This document shows positions 33,719 to 41,966 of a stretch of 47,770 bases of DNA, piece after piece (within the stretch, counting starts at the first letter, position 1; every line of letters starts with the position of its first letter). Position numbers and translations under genes: made by a program. The DNA comes from an uncultured bacterium (GTDB taxonomy: Bacteria; Bacillota_A; Clostridia; Lachnospirales; Lachnospiraceae): the NCBI GenBank assembly GCA_905215045.1, contig CAJMOO010000004.1:1-47770 (forward strand), written 5' to 3'. A model generated the notes under the pieces. That model saw only the letters and a list, made by a program, of their open reading frames with translations. It was not told the origin of the DNA and did no database searches.

Positions 33719-35839
33719 TTACATGGATTTCCTTTCCGCAATTTCTGCCATTTTGGCATCGTTAAGTCTTGTATCTCCTTTAACTCTGGAATAAGAGAGA
33801 TATCCGTTCATACGGTCGATCTTTGTGAGATTTTTACTTCCGCATACTGGGCACACATCCATCTCTAATTCTTCGTGTCCACAGTCATCACAGTATGCTA
33901 AAGACAGGTTAACTCCTTCATAGAATCCTTTATCCATCGCTCTTCTTACTAATGTTTTCACTGCTTCTTTGTTATAGTTGATCGGATATTTTACATACTG
34001 GATCTTTCCACCATTGCATAATTCCCAGAAACGTCCTTCAAGATCTTGTTTCTCGATCGGTGTGATGTCTTCTGTGACATGGCAGTGGAAGGAATTGCTC
34101 ACGTATTCTCTGTCAGATACATTTTCAATAACACCGTATTTCTTACGGAACTGTTTTACCTGAAGACCGCATAAGTTTTCTGCTGGTGTTCCATAGATCG
34201 CATATAGATTTCCGTCTTCCTTCTTAAATTCTTCTACTTGTTCATTAATATAACGCAATGTTTCTAATGCAAACTCGCCATCTTCTGCTAAAGACTTATG
34301 GTTGTATAACTGCTGTAATTCATTCAACGCTGTGATCCCAAAGGAAGCTGTTGCACTCTTTAAGATTGGTTTGATCTTATCATGAATCCCTAAATGTCCA
34401 CCTAAGAATCCCCCTTCACAATATGCCAACGGATTCGTAGAAGCTTTCATTTCTCCTAAATATTCATAAGTCCTGATATGTAATTCACGGATCAGGTTCA
34501 GATAATAATCTAATACTTCATGGAAATCTTTACCTTCCTGTTTTGATTTTGCATAGATCATTGGCAAATGAAGGCTGACTGCACCGATGTTAAATCTTCC
34601 GACAAAAATCGGCTCATCTTTTTCACCTGCCGGCTTCATACCGCCTTCTTTATACCATGGAGATAAGAAAGCACGGCATCCCATCGGACTAATGATCTTT
34701 CCGTATTTCTTGTACATGCTTGCGATATATCCCTCTCCTGTTAAAGATAACCAGTCTGGATACATAGTCTGTCTGGAGCAGCGGATTCCTGCTTCAAATA
34801 CATCTTCCAGCTCACATCCCGGTCCATGAAGATTCTTATCATATAAGAATACAAGTTTTGGGAATAACACAGGCTTCTTGTGTCCTTCTTTTCCCTGTCC
34901 TCTTCTTCTAACATCTAACATGGAGATCGTTGCCATCTTGGCAAATCTCCCAGTTCCTGTTCCTGCTGTCATTGTGATAAATGGATAATCTCCACGGCTT
35001 GATGATACACTGTTAAATTTGTACTCTAATCCCTGGAATCCTTGTTCAAATTCACGTTTGACATCTTTCAACGCTTCTTCTTCTGCGCGTTCTCTGGATA
35101 ATCCTAGTCCTTCGTATCGTTCGATTCCTGCTTCATAGGATTTCTCGGCATATGGCTCTAAGATCAGTTCGATATTCGGTACCGTAAATCCACCATACTG
35201 CTGGCTTGCGGCACTTAATACGATATCTCCGATCACATCAAAGGCAACATCTAATGTCTTTGGTTCGTTGTACCAGAGATTTCCCATCTCAAATCCGCCT
35301 TTTAACACTTCCTGTACATTAAACAGACAGCAGTTCATCGTATCACGGCGGGCAGACATATCGTGAATATAAATATATCCGTCACGGCATGCCTGTATTT
35401 CTTCCGTTGTCATGAAAAATTTCTGATAGAGTTCTTTATTTAATTCATTAAAGATCAGGCTTCGTTTGGTAGAAACCAGTGCACTGTCTGTGTTGCTGTT
35501 TTCCTTATCCCCAATGTACATGATAGACTGGCTCTTCTTGTATACTTCGTCTAACATCTGTACAAAATCCTGCTTATAGTTACGGTAATCTCTGTAGCTC
35601 TTTGCTACCAGTGGATTGGTCTGTTCTAATGCACCTTCGACCACATTATGCATATCTGAGATCGTAACTTCCTTCTTGCGCATCTGCTCCACTTTTTCCG
35701 TGACAAAGTTGCAGATAAAATCAAGTTCTTCCTCTGTAAATGTTACCAGTGCACGATATGCTGATTTATTCACTGCCACTACGACTTTTTGTACATTAAA
35801 TTCTTCTTTTGTTCCGTCTTTTTTAATTACCTTGATCAT
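33719..35839 (-). CDS. nrdD: Anaerobic (class III) ribonucleoside-triphosphate reductase
   Basis: Oxygen-sensitive glycyl-radical enzyme that reduces NTPs to dNTPs. The 706 residues begin with an ATP-cone (residues 1-92; IKVIKKDGTKEEFNVQKVVV), the allosteric site for activity control. The barrel carries MNCCLFNVQEVL with active-site cysteines and MTAGTGTGRFAKMATISMLD. The C-terminal Zn site is CDDCGHEELEMDVCPVCG (two CxxC pairs). The radical Gly lies in RMNGYLSYSRVKGDTRLND near the C-terminus. The leader carries two NrdR-box-like dyads. The enzyme implies strictly or facultatively anaerobic growth. Confidence 0.97.
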   Translation of the reverse strand: MIKVIKKDGTKEEFNVQKVVVAVNKSAYRALVTFTEEELDFICNFVTEKVEQMRKKEVTISDMHNVVEGALEQTNPLVAKSYRDYRNYKQDFVQMLDEVYKKSQSIMYIGDKENSNTDSALVSTKRSLIFNELNKELYQKFFMTTEEIQACRDGYIYIHDMSARRDTMNCCLFNVQEVLKGGFEMGNLWYNEPKTLDVAFDVIGDIVLSAASQQYGGFTVPNIELILEPYAEKSYEAGIERYEGLGLSRERAEEEALKDVKREFEQGFQGLEYKFNSVSSSRGDYPFITMTAGTGTGRFAKMATISMLDVRRRGQGKEGHKKPVLFPKLVFLYDKNLHGPGCELEDVFEAGIRCSRQTMYPDWLSLTGEGYIASMYKKYGKIISPMGCRAFLSPWYKEGGMKPAGEKDEPIFVGRFNIGAVSLHLPMIYAKSKQEGKDFHEVLDYYLNLIRELHIRTYEYLGEMKASTNPLAYCEGGFLGGHLGIHDKIKPILKSATASFGITALNELQQLYNHKSLAEDGEFALETLRYINEQVEEFKKEDGNLYAIYGTPAENLCGLQVKQFRKKYGVIENVSDREYVSNSFHCHVTEDITPIEKQDLEGRFWELCNGGKIQYVKYPINYNKEAVKTLVRRAMDKGFYEGVNLSLAYCDDCGHEELEMDVCPVCGSKNLTKIDRMNGYLSYSRVKGDTRLNDAKMAEIAERKSM

Positions 35840-35878
35840 AATTCTCCCTTCTCTATCAGATTCTCTTATCTTTCACTC

Positions 35879-35934
35879 ATTATATTGTATACTAGATGTA
35901 GTATTTTATTTTTCTTTTACACACTAGATAGTGT
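35879..35934 (-). promoter_or_regulatory. nrdD promoter region with two NrdR-box-like operators
   Basis: Two dyads precede nrdD: a 16-bp perfect palindrome ATACTAGATGTAGTAT (35889-35904) and a 14-bp perfect palindrome ACACTAGATAGTGT (35921-35934). Their centres are 31 bp apart, three helical turns, which is the characteristic spacing of paired NrdR boxes. The sequences resemble the ACACWATATATWGTGT consensus, although the second is two bases shorter in its centre. A TATAAT (35884-35879) lies just downstream of the first dyad, so bound NrdR would cover the -35 region. Confidence 0.8.
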
Positions 35935-35996
35935 AGCTTTTCAAGTTTAACACCGCTATCTGGTAAAGTCAATGTTAACTTTTTATCTCTTTCCCT

Positions 35997-36512
35997 TTAT
36001 CTGTAAATCCTTCCAAGAGTAAGATTCTTACTATCCTTTATTTCCAGTTTTTTTGACAGATATTCTCCGAATGAAATCGACAATTTGTCTTCTTTTTTAA
36101 AAATATCAGAAAGATTGCGATCTGTTTTTAATACATAAACAGACTTCGCGATCTGAGGTTCATTTATTAATTCTTTTATGATCTTTTCATCTTTTTTTCC
36201 ATTTGCAAAAAGCACGACTTTTAGATGTCCAAAATTTAACTGCTGACTTTTATATTGTTTCCATTTCTTATTTGCATCTTTTAAGGACGTTGCCAAAAAT
36301 GTCACCGACCTTGATGGTATTTTTGTTCCAGAATCACTCTGTGCCTTGTCGAAATCCGCATACGAATAACGAACCAATACTTTCTTTTCATTGAGCCGTT
36401 CAAATCCCATCGCCAACACAAACCTATGATCTTCCACATCTTGTTGTTTGCTGCATCCTTGTATGCAAAATGCAATTAGCAGCACCAAAAGATACCCTCT
36501 ATATTTTTTCAT
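35997..36512 (-). CDS. Short GerC-type spore germination lipoprotein
   Basis: Residues 1-20 form a lipoprotein signal ending in the lipobox FCIQGCS (Cys20 lipidated). The rest matches only the first domain of the Ger(x)C family: HRFVLAMGFERL, NFGHLKVVLFANGKKDEKII and FGEYLSKKLEIKDSKNLTLG. The gene stops at 171 residues where family members usually run to about 350-400, and no C-terminal domain sequence is seen in the 157 bp that follow. It is either a natural one-domain form or a truncated gene. It overlaps gerB by 14 bp and is the last gene of the operon. It would be part of the inner-membrane germinant receptor. Confidence 0.85.
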   Translation of the reverse strand: MKKYRGYLLVLLIAFCIQGCSKQQDVEDHRFVLAMGFERLNEKKVLVRYSYADFDKAQSDSGTKIPSRSVTFLATSLKDANKKWKQYKSQQLNFGHLKVVLFANGKKDEKIIKELINEPQIAKSVYVLKTDRNLSDIFKKEDKLSISFGEYLSKKLEIKDSKNLTLGRIYR

Positions 36513-37554
36513 CTTTCTGTTCCTTTCTCCACATCAGAAATAAAATAAGTGGAAAAAACAATCCGATCACCAGATTCCCATAGATAAAAACAAAAAAATA
36601 CCGTCTGATCCATGTTGCAAATGTTGTCATGATCCATGGACTTATGACGTAAATTCCACCATATGACAAACTCAATCCCACGATCCTTCCTTTTGAAAAT
36701 GCATGTTTGATACTTTCATTTCCATAAAATAAGTAACCGCTGAATACGCAAAAGACACCTACGATCCAAAATGCGATCAAAAAAAGATCCAGTCTTGCCA
36801 TGATCCCTCCTGGCATTGCCACTCCCTGTGCCATAGACATCACAGGTTCTGGATCGACCATCGTAAGCTTCTTTCCAAGGGAACCTACAGTACTTGCAAA
36901 CACCCCAAGAAAAAGGATCATCAAACCTGCAAATGATCGCATCCTGATCGGTCCATCTTTCATATCTCCACGGTAAAACCACACGAACTCGATCGGATGC
37001 ATCAGCGCAAATACAAGAATACTTCCATTGAGCATCTCTCTGCCACGCCAATTTCTGACTGCTAACTCATCCCATGAAAGATTTGCCATACTCAAGATCA
37101 GTACGAAGATCAGCGGTAGCAATACAAACCAAAAAATTCCTTCCATTACTCTGCCTCTTTTTGTTAAACCTCCCTGATTCATCAGATAAGCCAGAAGAAG
37201 CAATGGAAATCCAATAAAAAATGTTGATTTGTCTGGGAGAAGATATTTTTTTGTAAGATACAAAATACATAAATAAAAAAAAGCTCCATTCAGCAAAAAT
37301 CTCACATAATAAATGATGGCTGCAAAACGATATCTTTTTAATACATTTTCAATAGAAACCCCTCTTGCTGCATGATCTACGATCCACAAATAAATTCCTG
37401 CCATCACACTTGCCATGACCACCACAACAATTCCTGAATGATATGATTTTTGTAGTGCGATCTGTGGAAGAAACATTGCAGCTGCCGAAAATATTTCAAG
37501 GATCATGATCCGATTCCCCTGTCTTGCCGTGATCATCTGCGAATTATTTTTCAT
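36499..37554 (-). CDS. GerB-type spore germination protein (amino-acid permease fold)
   Basis: A 351-residue inner-membrane protein of the APC-superfamily branch found in GerA-type germinant receptors, with about ten membrane helices. The first follows ITARQGNRIMILEIFSAAAM; others include FFYLCILYLTKKYLL, IFWFVLLPLIFVLILSMANL, LIFGVYVISPWIM-like segments and a C-terminal FVFIYGNLVIGLFFPLILFL. In characterised receptors GerB subunits bind the amino-acid germinant. It overlaps gerA by 11 bp and gerC by 14 bp. Family symbols (gerAB/gerKB etc.) cannot be assigned without comparison. Confidence 0.92.
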   Translation of the reverse strand: MKNNSQMITARQGNRIMILEIFSAAAMFLPQIALQKSYHSGIVVVVMASVMAGIYLWIVDHAARGVSIENVLKRYRFAAIIYYVRFLLNGAFFYLCILYLTKKYLLPDKSTFFIGFPLLLLAYLMNQGGLTKRGRVMEGIFWFVLLPLIFVLILSMANLSWDELAVRNWRGREMLNGSILVFALMHPIEFVWFYRGDMKDGPIRMRSFAGLMILFLGVFASTVGSLGKKLTMVDPEPVMSMAQGVAMPGGIMARLDLFLIAFWIVGVFCVFSGYLFYGNESIKHAFSKGRIVGLSLSYGGIYVISPWIMTTFATWIRRYFFVFIYGNLVIGLFFPLILFLMWRKEQKDEKI

Positions 37555-39055
37555 CCTCGTCCTCCTTCTGCCTTACCCTCGCCCCTTCTTTTGTGAATTC
37601 TGGACGGTATTTCATCCGCTTTAGTGGATAACGAACCATAAAATCCTGAAATGCTGTAGATAATCTTCCTCTTTCTTCAACCATTGGATGTGCATATGGA
37701 ACTCCATAATTTTCCAGATAAAATAAATGGATAAATATCGCAAGGAATCCTAAAAAGAATCCATACAATCCCCAAAAGGCACACAGAATGATCAGAAAAA
37801 ACTTCATCAGACGAAACGCACTGGTGAACAACTCATTCGGAATCGAAAATGTAGCAATTGCAGTCAATGCCACCACGATCACCACGATCGTACTGACAAG
37901 ATGTGCATCAACTGCTGCCTGTCCAACAATCAGACCGCCAACAACCCCCATCGTTCCACCAAGCTGCCCCGGAAGCCGGATTCCTGCTTCTCTTAATAAT
38001 TCAAACGATAATTCCATCAGCAGTACCTCCACGATCACCGGAAATGGAACTCCTTCTCTCGCCGAGATCAACGCCAGCAAAAATGGCGTTGGCAACACCT
38101 CCGGATGAAATCCTGCAATCGCCACATAAAATCCAGGAAGCCCTATGGAAATGATCGCTGCCACATACCGTAAGATTCTTACGAATGTCGTAATTTCCCA
38201 ACGATTATAATAATCATCACTTGCCTGAAAGAACACATTGAATGTTACGGGCAGCAATAAAACCATTGGCGAATTATCAAGAACAACTGCAATCCGGCCC
38301 TCCATGATACTACTCGCAACCTTATCCGGCCGCTGCGTCAGCTGATACAGTGGAAATGGAGTTTTACTGTCTTTTTCCAGATATTGCTCCAGCATTCCAT
38401 TATCAAAAATTCCATCGACACAGATCTTATCCATCTGTTTCTGAATTTTATTTAAAATGTCCTTCTGTACCAGATCCTCAATATACATCAATGCATAATC
38501 CGTTTTACTTCTCGTTCCAATCTGCTTCTGGATCACTTTTAACCTCGTATCCCGTATCCTTCTACGGATCAATGCCGTATTCATCCTCAGACTCTCCGTA
38601 AAACTATCCTTGGGACCAACGATTGCCACTTCCTGATCCGCATTCTGTACCCCTCTTGTCGGGAATGATTTGCTGGAAAATAAAATGGCTCTTGCTTCTC
38701 CATCCAGAAATAAGACTGTGTTGCCAGATAAAACTGCCGTCATGGCATCTTCCATTGTATCGATCCATTTCCAGTCTGCAGATTCAATGACATATTGGTT
38801 AATTGCAGTTCTTTCCTGCGGAAAAGAATCCTGAAGCAACGGTCTGATGACAGATTCCTGAAGCATTTCTGTATTTACTAAGCCGTCCATGTATACAATA
38901 TATATGCTGATTTCGTGGTCGATTCCGATTTTGAATTGTTTTTGTACCAGGTCATTGCAGTCTTGCATGACTTTGGTTGTGTATTTTATGTTTTGTTGGA
39001 TGTGTGGGGAGATGGTGCCTTTTAGGTTGTGAGTTCTTGTGTGGAAGTGGTCCAT
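37544..39055 (-). CDS. GerA-type spore germination protein
   Basis: A 503-residue A-subunit of a spore germinant receptor. The N-terminal half is a soluble GerA domain (IYIVYMDGLVNTEMLQESVI; GNTVLFLDGEARAILFSSKS; GPKDSFTESLRMNTALIRRR is the highly conserved family motif near residue 155). SSIMEGRIAVVLDNSP and LLPVTFNVFFQASDDYYNRW precede four to five membrane helices (LPGFYVAIAGFHPEVLPTPF; REAGIRLPGQLGGTMGVVGG). The ribosome binding site is AGAGGA. The operon order A-B-C is standard. A sigma-G-type promoter precedes it, consistent with forespore expression. Confidence 0.95.
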   Translation of the reverse strand: MDHFHTRTHNLKGTISPHIQQNIKYTTKVMQDCNDLVQKQFKIGIDHEISIYIVYMDGLVNTEMLQESVIRPLLQDSFPQERTAINQYVIESADWKWIDTMEDAMTAVLSGNTVLFLDGEARAILFSSKSFPTRGVQNADQEVAIVGPKDSFTESLRMNTALIRRRIRDTRLKVIQKQIGTRSKTDYALMYIEDLVQKDILNKIQKQMDKICVDGIFDNGMLEQYLEKDSKTPFPLYQLTQRPDKVASSIMEGRIAVVLDNSPMVLLLPVTFNVFFQASDDYYNRWEITTFVRILRYVAAIISIGLPGFYVAIAGFHPEVLPTPFLLALISAREGVPFPVIVEVLLMELSFELLREAGIRLPGQLGGTMGVVGGLIVGQAAVDAHLVSTIVVIVVALTAIATFSIPNELFTSAFRLMKFFLIILCAFWGLYGFFLGFLAIFIHLFYLENYGVPYAHPMVEERGRLSTAFQDFMVRYPLKRMKYRPEFTKEGARVRQKEDEDEK

Positions 39056-39083
39056 GGGGTTTTTTCCTCTTTTCTTTTTTGGA

Positions 39084-39113
39084 TAGTATGTGGGATTTTG
39101 GCAGGTTATATAC
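39084..39113 (-). promoter_or_regulatory. Candidate sigma-G promoter of the ger operon
   Basis: On the minus strand GTATA (39113-39109), an 18-bp spacer and CATACTA (39090-39084) match the B. subtilis sigma-G consensus (GHATR, 17-18 bp, CATnHTA), 29 bp before the gerA start. No vegetative promoter is evident. The remainder of 39114-39362 is A+T-rich and shows only the rpn operator/promoter region. Confidence 0.6.
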
Positions 39114-39271
39114 TTACGATATTGGTTTGCAATATTTTATATGGAATAAAATGTAAAAAATAGTTATTGTAAATATATGGTTTTTCTGGTAATATAAGAA
39201 ACATAAGTCGATTTATAAAAACATAGTACATTTCAACAAAAAATCAAACAAGCAATTCTTAAAATTCAAAC

Positions 39272-39295
39272 ACTGTAACTACAGTCATGTATAAT
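39272..39295 (+). promoter_or_regulatory. Dyad operator and -10 upstream of the Rpn-like gene
   Basis: A perfect 14-bp palindrome ACTGTA-AC-TACAGT (39272-39285) ends four bases before TATAAT (39290-39295), occupying the promoter spacer. The -35 is weak. The dyad looks like a repressor site, but no cognate regulator is adjacent. The leader to the ATG is about 65 nt. Confidence 0.45.
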
Positions 39296-39362
39296 ATTGC
39301 AGTTCTACAATTAAGAATTTCAGTTCAGAATTGAAGAATTTATGCACACAGGAGGATAACCT

Positions 39363-40331
39363 ATGGCAGAAAAGCTAAAGAATAAAGTTACCGATGAAGA
39401 ACTAAAAATTAGAGCAACCAGTGATGAAAAAATAACTGTAAAACTAACAAATAACTATGCCTTTCAGAAAATATTCAAAAATGCCAAAATCGTAAAAGGA
39501 TTCTTAATGGCATTACTAAATCTGAAAGAATATGAAATCAAGAAAATCGAAATCTCAGATCCATTTACACTTGGAGAAAATAACGAAGAAAAAGAGGGGA
39601 TTCTTGATATCAAACTAGTTTTAAACCAAAACAGAAAAATCAATATTGAAATGCAAAATACATATCAGGATGATTGGACAGAACGAAGCCTTTTCTACAA
39701 TTGCCGAATGTTTACCGATGGTTTTCAAAAAGGTCATCCCTACGGAGAACTCCCACCTTGTATCCATGTAGGTATCTTAAATTTCAACCAGATGATAAGC
39801 CCAAATTATTACCATAAATTCTGTCTCATGGATGAGAAAACGAAGGAGATATATAGTAGAAAATTTCAATTTCATATGTTAGAATTAAAGAAATTAAAGT
39901 ATGCAAAAGAGAAACAAAAAAGAAAGCCATTATATCAATGGGCAAAACTGATAGCTGCACAAACATGGGAAGAACTAGAGCAGGAATCAAAAGGTAATAA
40001 ATACATGGAAAGGGCGCTGGAAGAAATGATAAAAATCAGTCAGGATGAAATGGAAAGATACCTATATCTACGAGAAGAAATGGCAGAAAGCGATAGAGTC
40101 AGTCAGATACAAAGTGCAAAAAGGATTGGACGTAAGGAAGGAAAAAAAGAGGGCGAAATACTAAAATTAATCACACAGGTACAAAAGAAAATAGCAAGGG
40201 GAGATTCTCTAGAAAAGATAGCTGATGATTTAATCGAAGACGAAACTGTAATTAAGCCCATTTATCAATTAGTACAAGGAAATCCGAATAAAACAGAAGA
40301 TGACATTTATCAGATGTTGAATTTACTTTAA
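39363..40331 (+). CDS. Rpn family recombination-promoting nuclease / PD-(D/E)XK nuclease-family transposase-like protein
   Basis: A 322-residue protein of the PF12784-like group. AGGAGG lies eight bases before the ATG. The nuclease core reads VKLTNNYAFQKIFKNAKIVK (residues 26-45), then GILDIKLVLNQNRKINIEMQ (about 79-98), whose Asp and E-x-Q form the PD-(D/E)XK site, and DDWTERSLFYNCRMFTDGFQ. The C-terminal part is a charged helical segment (GRKEGKKEGEILKLITQVQK) and an additional helical tail. These proteins are abundant in gut Clostridia, promote RecA-independent recombination in E. coli and are variably annotated as transposases. Some Rpn proteins act in phage defence. It stands alone with its own promoter, followed by palindromic element C. 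Confidence 0.88.
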   Translation: MAEKLKNKVTDEELKIRATSDEKITVKLTNNYAFQKIFKNAKIVKGFLMALLNLKEYEIKKIEISDPFTLGENNEEKEGILDIKLVLNQNRKINIEMQNTYQDDWTERSLFYNCRMFTDGFQKGHPYGELPPCIHVGILNFNQMISPNYYHKFCLMDEKTKEIYSRKFQFHMLELKKLKYAKEKQKRKPLYQWAKLIAAQTWEELEQESKGNKYMERALEEMIKISQDEMERYLYLREEMAESDRVSQIQSAKRIGRKEGKKEGEILKLITQVQKKIARGDSLEKIADDLIEDETVIKPIYQLVQGNPNKTEDDIYQMLNLL

Positions 40332-40391
40332 AGCCTACAGAGCATTATGGGAAAAATTATAAATCTCCGTTCATAAATACAAAATTAATAG

Positions 40392-40431
40392 CCAATAACG
40401 TATAACATACACACCGTGGTGGTTTGAATAG
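40392..40431 (+). repeat. Leader module of element C
   Basis: A 40-bp module running CCAATAACGTATAACATACA, then CACCGTGGTGGTTTGAATAG. Its second half recurs on the minus strand at 47246-47279 with the small hairpin CACC-GT-GGTG replaced by a different short dyad (ACACTGTGT). Its first half recurs near elements A and B. It lies seven bases before the arm of element C. Confidence 0.8.
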
Positions 40432-40437
40432 CCGTCC

Positions 40438-40641
40438 GTGTATATGAGAAAAACAAAATAATAATATAAAGGATCCAGAACCATTGAAATTTTGCCGTTA
40501 TTTTGACAGGTTCGCAGCAAGCTTGGTGTGCTGCCTGAGCGAAGCGAGACAAGGAAAGCTTGCGGATAAGCGACCTGTCAAAATGATGTGCATAAATTTC
40601 CTGGTCTGGATCCTTTATTATTTTGTTTTTCTCATATACAC
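40438..40641 (+). repeat. Long palindromic element C (core on plus strand)
   Basis: The arms 40438-40482 and 40603-40641 are complementary over GTGTATATGAGAAAAACAAA and beyond, with one three-base and one single-base insertion. Inner blocks GAAATTT and ATTTTGACAGGT also pair. The core (about 40513-40572) reads CGC, A, GCAAGCTT, GG, TGT, tip, ACA, AGGA, AAGCTTGC, GGATAA, GCG. The tip holds GAGCGAAGCGAG with a GCGAAGC mini-hairpin. It lies between the Rpn gene and the ABC-transporter relic. No protein is encoded. Confidence 0.9.
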
Positions 40642-40677
40642 TCCCCACGACTACCATTTCAAACTACAAATTACAAT

Positions 40678-40939
40678 TTACATCTTCCAATTAGCCGCCT
40701 CCACCTGCAATTCCACCATATGTCGATAAATCCCATCACAAGCTTTCAATTCATCCGGCGTTCCGTTTTCAGCAACAACCCCGTCTTTCAACACAACAAT
40801 CTTATCAGCGCCATCCACAGTTCTCATTCGATGTGCAATAATTAATACAGTCTTATCCTTGATTAATTTTGATAATGCTGCCTGCGAAATGGTATAACTG
40901 CTTTGTCAGGCTTTCTTCTTTTTCTTTCTTTTCTTCCAT
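40678..40939 (-). pseudogene. ABC transporter gene reduced by internal deletion (start plus 3' end only)
   Basis: A proper start is present: GGAGGT, then ATG at 40939 encoding MEEKKEKEESLTKQLYHFAG, a typical beginning of a fused membrane/ATPase ABC exporter. After about 22 codons the homology jumps, in another frame, to the end of the ATPase domain: AALSKLIKDKTV, then LIIAHRMRTVDGADKIVVL (the H-loop region) and VAENGTPDELKACDGIYRHM, ending at TAA (40680-40678). The initiated frame stops soon after the junction (GSIIKINQG then stop). Nearly the whole membrane domain and Walker motifs are deleted. It follows its AraC regulator by 18 bp. Confidence 0.88.
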
Positions 40940-40957
40940 TATATTCACCTCCGTAAA

Positions 40958-41920
40958 TTATTTATTGTCGGACAATTCCATCTGTCTGCTGTCCTTATTT
41001 AAATTGTGCTTGCGCTTATATTCAAGCGGTGCAGCCCCGTAATAATTCTTAAATGCTTTTGCAAATCTTGATTGTGTCGCAAATCCTACTGCATCACTGA
41101 TCTCTGATATTTTCATTGAATTTTTCAGAATCAATTCTGCTGCCTTTTTCATTCGGATCTCATTCAATAATTCGCTGTATCCTCTTCCATATACTCCCTG
41201 GAAATAATTCTTAAGACTTGTCTCACTGATTCCAAAATGTTTCGCAAGTGTCGCTGCAGAATATCGTTTGCTTAAATCTTCTGTCAGAATATCCATGGTC
41301 TTTCTCGCAATCTGAATCTGTGAACCTGAGTAGTACACCCTGTTTGTCTCCACTGCATCCCTTTTGCTGCAAAGAACCTGAAGCCACCGGCTGACATCCA
41401 CCGCAAGAAGATTCATATCTGCATCTGCTTCAATGTCATCTTGAATCACTCTCACTGCCTGTTCAATTCTTGCATCTGCTTTTGAAATAAATGGTGTCTC
41501 TCTTCCCAGAAACCGTTCTTTTAATTCAACGCTCATTTTGGTATTCCTGCCATTTAATGACAGTTCTTTGTCAAGTTCTGGACATGGATACAAGATCAAC
41601 TCCATTCCATGATACTGTGCTCTTGGATAGTAAAATTCATCTGCTTCTCTTGAAGCAGTCCCATAGTCGATTGAATATTCCCCGGTATCCACATAAGTAC
41701 CGCCACCATTTTTCAAAAGAACCTCGCACTTGCCAAGGAAACTGAAATTCACTGTCATGACCGCTTCCCCTTCGTAGGCCTGAATCTGGACTTCTGGGAT
41801 TCTTCTTGATCTGATATCAATATACAAAAGCTCCAGATATGAGCTGATCCGATAACAGACGATCTTTCCTTTCTCTCCTGAAAAATCTGATGGCAGGATT
41901 ACTTCTCGTTTCTCATTCAT
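40958..41920 (-). CDS. AraC-family transcriptional regulator
   Basis: A 320-residue activator-type protein. The C-terminal DNA-binding domain (about residues 215-312) has two helix-turn-helix motifs: SAATLAKHFGISETSLKNYF and MKISEISDAVGFATQSRFAK, followed by the family end FKNYYGAAPLEYKRKH. The N-terminal effector domain is unassigned (VQIQAYEGEAVMTVNFSFLG; GGTYVDTGEYSIDYGTASRE) and resembles YbtA-like regulators that control neighbouring pairs of ABC exporters or siderophore importers. That target gene has been deleted here except for its ends. The upstream region has two dyads that may be autoregulatory sites. Confidence 0.9.
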   Translation of the reverse strand: MNEKREVILPSDFSGEKGKIVCYRISSYLELLYIDIRSRRIPEVQIQAYEGEAVMTVNFSFLGKCEVLLKNGGGTYVDTGEYSIDYGTASREADEFYYPRAQYHGMELILYPCPELDKELSLNGRNTKMSVELKERFLGRETPFISKADARIEQAVRVIQDDIEADADMNLLAVDVSRWLQVLCSKRDAVETNRVYYSGSQIQIARKTMDILTEDLSKRYSAATLAKHFGISETSLKNYFQGVYGRGYSELLNEIRMKKAAELILKNSMKISEISDAVGFATQSRFAKAFKNYYGAAPLEYKRKHNLNKDSRQMELSDNK

Positions 41921-41966
41921 GAAAAACTCCTTCTCTCTTCCTTTCTTTTATAATTTACGGTTATAT

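Noticed and set aside
35935..35996. Missing C-terminal part of gerC in another frame downstream
   Set aside because: Read the minus strand beyond the stop: no Ger(x)C-like peptide in any frame before the nrdD regulatory region.
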